Shown: positions 57,199-64,000 of the stretch, one piece after another
How the letters are laid out: each line of letters begins with the position of its first letter
Numbering within the stretch: position 1 is the first letter of the stretch
Source: Diaporthe sp. PMI_573
Taxonomy: Eukaryota > Ascomycota > Sordariomycetes > Diaporthales > Diaporthaceae
Direction of reading: 5' to 3'
Assembly (NCBI GenBank): GCA_021399435.1
Contig: JAJTUP010000059.1
Coordinates: 248,001 to 312,000, forward strand
Length of the DNA: 64,000 nt
The notes under the pieces: model-generated
Databases searched by the model: none
Told to the model about the DNA's origin: nothing
The model's input: only the letters and a program-made list of their open reading frames with translations
Position numbers and translations under genes: made by a program

Positions 57199-58658
57199 GA
57201 TTGACTAGCAGCGTCTTCCTGTGTGCCGCTTTGGCCGGGGCCGGCGCCTATGCGCAAGCAGACGAGATTGACGTGCTCGTCGTGGGTGGAGGTGCGACCG
57301 GGGCTTATGCAGCTGTGCGACTTCGGGAAGATTTCAACAAGACAGTCTTGGTCGTTGAAAAGACGAATCGACTGGTCAGTATGCCCCTCATTCGAAGTTG
57401 TGCATCGCTTGGTGGCTGATAAAAACATGCACAGGGAGGTCACGTTCACGCGTATTCTTCGGGCAACGGTCGACCGGTGAATTATGGTGTCCAGGCATAC
57501 CTGAATCGTCAGACAACCGCAGACTTCTTCAAGCGTTTCGATCTGGACCTTATCAACCCTGATCTCACTGACTATGTCGAGCTCTTGCTGCTCACGAAGA
57601 ATATCGACTTTGACACGGGGCGATCTGTCGAGGTCGATTATGGCCCGGTCGATCTGCTTGGCATACCGATTGCCTTGCTTAGGTACCTCGCGCTGGCCAT
57701 CCAATACCAGCCGTGGTTCGAGAATGGCTACTTCCAGACCGGCGATGTCCCTGAAGACTTGCTGTTGCCCTTCGGCGAATTCCTAGAGAAGCACGACCTC
57801 GGAGCCTCCCTGGGGATTCTTCGAAACCTGCTCTGGCTCTCAGATGCGCTCAACACTCCGACCTGGTTCGTCATGTCCGTGGTTGGCAAGCCCCAGATCG
57901 CCGCCTTTGGACTCGGAATTGCCGGCCCTTCATTCAAGTGGCCCGAGACCTACTCATCAGAGACACTGTTCGATCGAGTCCTCACCTTTTTGGGTGATGA
58001 TGTCCTGCTGCAGTCTACTGTTGCCTCGAGCCAACGCACTGATAGCGGTGTCAGCGCTACAATCCAGACACCTTCTGGGCAACGGACAGTGCAAGCCAAG
58101 AAGATGCTTATTGCCGCGACACCGTCGCCGGATAACACCGCCCCTTGGGATCTTGACGAAAACGAGACGACCCTCTTCAACAAGTTCTCATGGGAGACGC
58201 TATACGTCGGCGTTGTAAACGGCACGGGTCTCCCCACAGACGTCACCGGGATCCGAAACTCCCCCGATAACTCCTCGGCCTTCTACCTGCCTGAGGGCTC
58301 GTTCTGCGACGCCTTTGACCGCCAGGGAGACCGCGACCTTTGGAGCACGCGTATTATCGGGCAGTCCGGGCTCTCGGCCACCGACGCCGAGGCGCTCATC
58401 ACGCAGTCCCTCAACACTATCGACCAGGCAGGCACCTACGAAATTGCCACGCCGGCAGTGGTGGCTTTTGCTGATCACGGCTCAACGGTACCCAAGGTCT
58501 CCCCCGAGGAACTGTCAGCGGGCTTCTTCAACAAGTTGTATGCTCTTCAGGGCCAGCGCAGAACTTACTGGACAGGCCTAACTTGGGCCCCTGATTACAC
58601 CCCCATACTTTGGGACTTCACGGAGAAGCTGCTTCCGCAGATTGTTGATGGTCTCTGA
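57195..58658 (+). CDS. Secreted FAD-dependent oxidoreductase, amine-oxidase/CpaO-like
   Basis: Two exons (57195-57374 and 57435-58658; 60-bp intron with a GTCAGT donor) give 467 aa. A signal peptide (MRLTSSVFLCAALAGAGAYA) is followed at once by the FAD-binding Rossmann motif VLVVGGGATGAYAAVRL and, after the intron, GGHVHAYSSGNGRPVNYG. The middle holds a substrate domain with aromatic helices (QPWFENGYF, PTWFVMSVVGKPQ). The C-terminus has TYWTGLTWAPDYTPILWDF. It resembles the flavin amine-oxidase-like family that includes beta-cyclopiazonate oxidocyclase, judged from memory. The oxidised substrate is unknown, and no secondary-metabolite backbone gene is nearby. Asn-x-Ser/Thr sites fit passage through the secretory route. 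Confidence 0.9.
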
Positions 58659-59423
58659 GATATTGAGTTTTTTTTATTTATTTTTTTAGTTTTTTTTAGT
58701 TTCTTTTGTGGGGCAGGGAATTGGGAGTTTCTTGTTTGGGAGGATTCATGGAACGAATCTTATTCGGTCAGGGTGCCCTATGAGGGCGGTATGGTTGATA
58801 ATGATAGGGTCTCGTCAGCAATGTTATCCCATCACATTTCGCTGAATTAGTCCAGAAACTGTCTCATTTGCATCATATAGCGTTCGAGTCATCTTCACAT
58901 ATAGCTATAATAGAGAAAGGCATTTTACTTCGGCGACTAAGTCCATTCTCATTGTCCTGTGAAACGACACAAGATACCTAGACGACTTGGACTGGCGAAG
59001 TCACTCTCAAGGAGGTTGAAGAAGACGTTGTTTAATCTCGCTGGTCACTCCTTCTCGGTGCTACCGACCTGCAATTTGGTTGCTCAGTCTTAACTCATGT
59101 GATCAATAAGCTTTGACTGCTCCAAAATTGTGGTTCTACCTATAGATCCAGGGTGTTACGCCCGATTTACTACTCCATAGTAAGAAATAACATCCTATAA
59201 GACAACAAATTCGAAACCCCTGTTCAGTGCGCCGTCTTGGGAACCGCGACGGCGCACGACAAATTCGGCCCCCAAGATCTGAACCATCTGTAGGAACCAG
59301 GGCAGTTTGGGACATTTAATTAATTTGTCATTTTGTTTGTGCAAGCTGGCAGCCCCTCCTCGGGCATTACATTCTCAGCTCTGCGACCTATAAGGGAGCA
59401 TTTTGCTGCCACCCAACAACGGC
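58659..59423. other. Intergenic region between convergent genes, with a hairpin
   Basis: It starts with T-rich runs (58669-58702) and is AT-rich. A perfect 10-bp inverted repeat lies at 59227-59257. No gene is supported. Confidence 0.6.
59227..59257. other. GC-rich inverted repeat (10-bp stem, 11-nt loop)
   Basis: GTGCGCCGTC and GACGGCGCAC are exact reverse complements separated by 11 nt, within an otherwise AT-rich intergenic tract. Confidence 0.8.
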
Positions 59424-60411
59424 CTAAATCGCCCCAGGTATGCCAGCCAGGGTCTCCTTCACCGCCGCCTTGAGCTCTGCCTCAGAGAGCTCGTGTACGC
59501 CAAGCAGGGCGTTGTCATTCTTGGCGAAGTGCGCCCCGGTGACGTTTGAGAATGCCGCCCGGAAGATGAGGCTGATGAACACCCAGACCTCGAAGATGCC
59601 CTTGGACAGCGCCTCGTTGGACTTTTGCACGACCTCTTCCGTGCTGGACTCCACTACCGTCCACGTCTTGCCGGGCGTCAACTCCTTGGCGATCTCGACC
59701 AGCTTCTTGAGCGACACGGCGGCTTCTTGCACGTATACACCGCGATTCGCTGTCTCATCCGGGTGCTTGAGGACACCGACAACGGCCTGCCCCACAGCAG
59801 CCAGGCGGGTGACCGAGATGAGGTGCTCGCCGCCATCCCAGAGCGTGGCCTTGCCCTCGACGGGGTCGAGGATGAACTTGTGCTCGAGACCCCAGTCCAA
59901 AAATGCGTTGTTGTAGACGCTCGTCCAGGTCAGCTTGCCCTCCCTTGCCAGCCTCTCTAGCTCGACCCGGAGCTCAAACTTGTCCTTGAAGACGACGAGC
60001 TTGCGCACCTCGGGGTTTTCGAGGTTGCTGCCGAAGTCGGAGGGGATGAAGCGCTTGACGGCGCTGTCTGCGGAAGCCTGGGCGAGTGCCTTCTGTGCTT
60101 CCCCTGTGCCCGGCTGAGAGCCTAGAGCGGAGACGACCGCGTCTTGGCCCTTGAGGGCGGCGACGAGGGAGTCGTGTGAGGTGAAGTCGACGACCGCCTC
60201 CTTTGCCGTTGCCGGAAGGTTGGGGATCTTGCCTGCGCTACGGACCAGGACGGTCACTTCGAAGCCTCCCTTTACGAGCTGATCGAAAAGGGGCTTGCCA
60301 AGAGCCCCGTTGGCCTGGTGCATGTGTCAGTACTGCTGTCTTTATGGATGAGTATGTTTTGAGTCCGAGCAGACTTACACCGGCGATAGCGACCTTCTTG
60401 ATGGTAGTCAT
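59424..60411 (-). CDS. NmrA-like / isoflavone reductase-like NAD(P)-binding protein
   Basis: Two exons (60411-60379 and 60314-59424) give 307 aa. Splicing assembles the N-terminal dinucleotide-binding motif VAIAGANGALGKPLF (GxxGxxG type). Then come VTVLVRSAGK, the DAVVSALGSQPGTGEAQKAL strand-loop typical of NmrA/PCBER proteins, and AVKRFIPSDFGSNLENPEVR. Later segments (GVYVQEAAVSLKKLVEIAKE) match the C-terminal substrate domain. Members either reduce phenolic-type substrates with NADPH or act as redox sensors, and this sequence alone does not decide. The protein should be cytosolic. Convergent with the FAD oxidoreductase; no evidence they share a pathway. Confidence 0.92.
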
Positions 60412-61878
60412 GATGTGCGGGTATTATGGTGAATTCCGAGTCTAGTATACTAGAGATTTTTGGTTAAGAGACTTGATGGTGCATGCAAACTTGTGGCTAT
60501 CAAACCAGGGGCGGCCTGCGTCCCTTTTATCACCGTTCGCCCAGGCGCGGAACGGTTCATCCAGAAGCATCTCTGGTGAGGCCCATCAACGTCCGAGTCA
60601 TTATTGGCGTTGGCCCCTCCCCTCATCAAAGACAAGGCGTGCTCGGTCTGTCAGCAAGCACCCGTCCACCGCAAATCTGCTCGTACGAAGGAATTCGACA
60701 CTGAGCCGTCGAGGCTGTTATTCAAGCGCTCTTCCAAGCTAGGGAGGCGCGCGCCCCGATTTATAAGCCCCTGGGCGCCCTCGTTAGCGGCGCCAAGCCC
60801 CACAGCGGGCGCTCGTCAGTCGCGGACTTATCACGACTCCCCGTCGACGCCTCACTGGCCAATGTAAATCCGATTCCACGTCGTCTGCTTTGCCTTTGTG
60901 CGACCACAACCTCCAAACGCCATGCATTCCTCACCGCCACTGGGATGAAAGGCTGGCACACGACAAGAGCGCAATACGACCCCTCGATCCTGCAACCGCA
61001 GCGCCTGCTACTGTACGGCGCGCACAACGTGGGCACATCGTTGATCCGGATTACAACATCAAATGCCCCGTCCCATCCACACACACACACACACCACTGC
61101 TACGGCTCACCAACCTCCACTGCGCCAGCAGCAGTATGTTATTTGGGCAAGACGGGCGGAACAAGAAGACATTTCCCAACTCGTCACTAATTTGCCTCTC
61201 ACAAGCTTGATTACGGAAGACCGGACAGCTTCCGATATGTCCTTGTGGATATAGTCGCATGTGCCGGCTTGGATGTGCTTTGCCATCATATTCTTGCTCG
61301 CTAGATGTCTATCTGGGCCAGTTGACAACCGGTTGTCTCGACGGAACGTGCCAAACATCACGCACGACGACATGGGTCTCTCGCTGTCTCGCCCGCGTAA
61401 CCGGTGGTCGAAAATGCAATGATTGTCTTACACAAACACTCTTGGAAACATGCTCCGAGGGGGCTCATTTCTGATGCCACGAATTTGAGGATCCGATTGC
61501 TCATCCGGCCGCCATGAGCAGGCGTGCTTGAAGAATGGAGACAACATTGAACAAGCAAAACTTGCCTTGTCTCGCTCTCTGTATCGAACCGGACAGGGGC
61601 CGTTGCATCGATATGAATATAGAGGGAGGCAATCGTCATGGACACCACTGCGGGAGAGTAAATTTTGCACAACGATTCTTGCTACCAACTGGCGGACCTC
61701 ATCTTAGGGGCACAGATTGAGACTCCAAGTTTCGTCCGTTCTGACAGATTATATGATAAGAAAGGCTAAAGCAATGCAAAGCTAAGAACGCCGAGGCCCC
61801 CCGACCCAAACCTAACCCAAGAACCATTGAAAACCGATGCGCAGTCATGACCAAAGAAACCAATACCTTTCCCACCCC
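60412..61878. other. Intergenic, 1.5 kb
   Basis: No gene is supported. A CA-dinucleotide run lies at about 61079-61094. It includes the promoter of the NmrA-like gene and the 3' flank of PPT1. Confidence 0.55.
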
Positions 61879-62880
61879 TCAAAGCTCATCCTCAATCACG
61901 ACATCCCGAGAAAAGGTCTTCTTGTAAGGCCCATAGAACTCCGTGAAGGTGCTGTTGAGCAGCTCAACCTCGAGGTGCATGTGCTCACCCGGGGCGACGC
62001 GGAACTTGAGCCCGCCGTTGCGGTCGAGCTCCTTGAGGCCGATCCAGTCCTCCTCGTAGATGCGGCGGGCGCGCAGCGGGGTGACCTCGGTGCCATTGAC
62101 CTCGGAGAACCAGCTGGTCTCCTTGGGGATGACGGTCTTGTCCTCCTCGAACATGTAGAGGACGAGGTTCTCGAGCCTCGCCAGGTTCCTCTTGTAGGAC
62201 AGGTCCTTCTCAGAACCCTCGTTATTAATATCGGCCAGAAAGTTGGAGTTCTCGAGGTAGCTCTCGTGGTCGGCCTCGCTGCCGGTGGGGCGGTAGTACT
62301 GCGCGGGGACGAGGTTGTGCTGGACGTACGACGACCACACGTTGCCCCTGAGCAGGGCCATGGCGCCCTTGCACAGGAAGTTGGTGGGCGAGCACTCGTT
62401 GAACTCGGTGATGCCGTTGTGCTGGCTGCCGAAGGTGACGAGGGAGCGCACGGGTGGGAAGTTGCACCGCTCGACGTAGGCGCGCAGGAACTGGCCGCCC
62501 TGGGAGAAGCCGAGGGCGTCAACGGCGGGCGCGGTGGAGATGATTGGGTCGGCGGCCAGGTCGCTGCAGAGCTTATCGACCTGGTCGTTCAGGTTGCCAA
62601 AGAAGGTGGACCGCTGGTCGGCGTTTGCGTCGGAGCCCTGCTTGACGAAGTAGACGAGCGTGCCGGGGTTGACCTCCTCAGCGAGGGCAGCGACCTCCTG
62701 CAGGCCCTTGTTTCCGTACGAGTCGCCCAGGCCGTGCCAGATGATCAGAGGCAGAGGGGTGTCGTCGTCGTCGTCGTCGTCGTCACCGTCGGCGGCTGCC
62801 CCCAGAGGTCGCTGGAAGCTGGGGAGAGCAATAGAATGGGCGACCAGCGACCCGAAAGCCAATAAATACCTCGAAAGCAT
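61879..62880 (-). CDS. PPT1: Palmitoyl-protein thioesterase 1
   Basis: One exon, 333 aa. A signal peptide (MLSRYLLAFGSLVAHSIA) leads to an eight-Asp run at 33-40, then the alpha/beta-hydrolase core: PLIIWHGLGDSYGN, the nucleophile elbow GFSQGG with Ser126, SLVTFGSQHNGITEFNEC, and the late catalytic His in GEHMHLEVEL. The enzyme removes palmitate from cysteines of proteins during vacuolar/lysosomal breakdown. Length and motif order match eukaryotic PPT1. The Asp run comes from a (GTC)8 repeat on the plus strand at 62761-62784. A long open frame on the opposite strand is a shadow of this gene. Confidence 0.96.
   Translation of the reverse strand: MLSRYLLAFGSLVAHSIALPSFQRPLGAAADGDDDDDDDDTPLPLIIWHGLGDSYGNKGLQEVAALAEEVNPGTLVYFVKQGSDANADQRSTFFGNLNDQVDKLCSDLAADPIISTAPAVDALGFSQGGQFLRAYVERCNFPPVRSLVTFGSQHNGITEFNECSPTNFLCKGAMALLRGNVWSSYVQHNLVPAQYYRPTGSEADHESYLENSNFLADINNEGSEKDLSYKRNLARLENLVLYMFEEDKTVIPKETSWFSEVNGTEVTPLRARRIYEEDWIGLKELDRNGGLKFRVAPGEHMHLEVELLNSTFTEFYGPYKKTFSRDVVIEDEL
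62761..62784. repeat. (GTC)8 trinucleotide repeat, coding for Asp8 in PPT1
   Basis: Eight perfect GTC units on the plus strand read as GAC codons on the minus strand, just after the signal peptide. Confidence 0.95.
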
Positions 62881-63765
62881 CGTTGCGTGGGCAGTCTAGC
62901 ATGAGATTTGTTGACTAGACCTGCTGCGGTGGTAAGCAGTGTGATGGACTCGCAACTCGCAACACGGGGGAGAGAAGAGGCTGGGCCGTCCTCCCGAGGG
63001 GAGCGCACCCGCGTGGACTGCGCTGTGGGCCGTGAGATCCGCGGTTGACCCACTCACACCCTTGGCGCTGCAGGCAGGTGCTGCCCCGGAAAACCGCTGA
63101 CCTAATCAGCAGGGGCACAGCTCCATCTCGCAAGCAAAGATTTCAAGATTTATTACCAGGGACTTTCGTCCACGCCCTCGCCCTCGCCCTCGCCCTCATC
63201 CACTACTCCTAACACGAGAGGAGCGCGTCTAAGAAAAGGGCAGTGTGCAAAAGCTGTGGCGTAAAGGCAGTGCATCACAGACCTCTCGTCACAACCTCAT
63301 CAGGTGAGCTCCTTCCCACGGTCACAACAAACACGCCCAAACCGGCATTGCAAGCGTACAAGATGAATGCATCAACCCCAATAATAATGTTTCAAGACGG
63401 GATTGAGGGCTCAACACCCCATGAAACCATTGCTAGAGTCTGAGATCACGCATCTTCATTCCTTCGCCACGTCACGGTTCGAGGAAGGGAGCCCTTGCTA
63501 ATTAATTGCCTGTCCACAAGCAGAAACCGCGCATCGCCGGGTACTTACTGCCCACTGCTTTTCCATCAGAGGCAGGAAAGTCCCCAAGCCGGCTCTGCTC
63601 TCTTCCCCAGATGCGTTGATGGCGGCCCGTCACACACCCAGTGTTGTGCCTCGGGTGTTTACAGACAAGGGGTTTCCAGATTATCTGAATTAATAATTTA
63701 CTTGGGTCGTCGAATGTTACAAATCTCTCCGCACTCTCCGGTCCCCTGGTCCCATTACCACACGA
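62881..63765. other. Intergenic, 0.9 kb
   Basis: A GCCCTC hexamer repeat of about four units lies at 63174-63198. No gene is supported. It includes the PPT1 promoter and the 3' flank of the GH3 gene. Confidence 0.55.
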
Positions 63766-64000
63766 CTAGATCGTCAACGTGCCCGTCAGCGGCAAGTCCC
63801 TGCTGCTAGATCCCACGTAGAGCGGGTAGTCACCCTTCTGCAACAGCCACTTCTGCGCCGTGACGTCCCACGTGCTCAGGTCTCGCCTCGTCAGGGGGAA
63901 CTCGACCGTCGCGCTCTGCCCAGCCTCCACCACCGGCTTCTCAAACCCGCGCAGCTGCTTGACTGGCCCGCCTGCGATGCCCACGTAGAGCTGGGCGATC
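63766..64000 (-). CDS. GH3 beta-glucosidase, C-terminal part (cut by window edge)
   Basis: The frame enters from beyond 64000 and ends at a stop at 63766-63768, giving the last 77 residues. The sequence ([24 protein letters not shown], then [21 protein letters not shown], then [20 protein letters not shown], each seen as separate stretches) is the fibronectin III-like domain that closes fungal family 3 glycoside hydrolases, with the typical QLRGF and LSxWD. Such enzymes release glucose from cello-oligosaccharides and other beta-glucosides, usually outside the cell. The catalytic domains lie outside the window and cannot be checked. Confidence 0.88.
   Translation of the reverse strand, partial: IAQLYVGIAGGPVKQLRGFEKPVVEAGQSATVEFPLTRRDLSTWDVTAQKWLLQKGDYPLYVGSSSRDLPLTGTLTI

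Noticed and set aside
59157..59260. TGTTACGCCC at 59153 as the start of a solo LTR
   Set aside because: No matching CA-ended terminus, target-site duplication or second copy was found in the window.
61837..62865. A 342-codon open frame on the plus strand
   Set aside because: It lies exactly opposite PPT1, has Val/Glu/Leu-rich shadow composition and no domain.

Overview
The window looks like nuclear DNA of a filamentous ascomycete, most probably a Sordariomycete. Genes are broken by short introns (about 50-150 bp) with GT-AG ends and CTRAY-type branch sites, promoters are intergenic rather than operonic, and the proteins are fungal: two Zn2Cys6 regulators, Rpo41, Atp25, Arc1, Tam41, Mad1, Syp1, an LSH/MUS-30-type remodeller, a Celp0028-like secreted protein and a GH3 enzyme. 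I found no tRNA, rRNA or CRISPR. Exon models were built by hand from reading frame, splice consensus and protein continuity; each multi-exon model gives a length divisible by three.

Layout. 0-2.4 kb: a repeat element and a decayed minus-strand gene. 2.4-11.2 kb: two divergent Zn2Cys6 transcription factors sharing a 2.8-kb intergenic region rich in microsatellites. 12-17.5 kb: a lysine/alanine-rich conserved-type protein (minus) divergent from a complete microsomal P450 (plus). 17.6-18.5 kb: a second, inverted copy of the repeat element, then a small orphan gene. 20.6-38.5 kb: gene-dense housekeeping block with mus-30/LSH, ARC1, mitochondrial RNA polymerase RPO41 and ATP25 (head to head), then a secreted effector-like protein, an SDR and an aquaporin. 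38.5-43 kb: gene-poor, with an A29 tract, a 12-bp tandem repeat and one small Ser/Asn-rich protein. 43-55.9 kb: TAM41, MAD1, SYP1, a Csk1/Cak1-like kinase and an orphan ORF. 57-64 kb: secreted FAD oxidoreductase, NmrA-like reductase, PPT1 and the C-terminus of a GH3 beta-glucosidase cut by the window edge.

The mitochondrial genes share a theme (transcription, ATP9 expression and assembly, cardiolipin precursor synthesis, perhaps a dual-targeted tRNA-binding protein), but only RPO41/ATP25 are arranged so as to suggest joint control. No biosynthetic gene cluster is evident.

Most unusual observations: a 15-bp-period repeat element present twice in inverted orientation bracketing about 16.7 kb; a degenerate gene beside one copy; two apparent GC-AG introns; a 1-nt exon or twin intron in the secreted protein; two near-identical processing-peptidase-like motifs in Atp25; and a short uORF whose stop overlaps the start of the FAD oxidoreductase.
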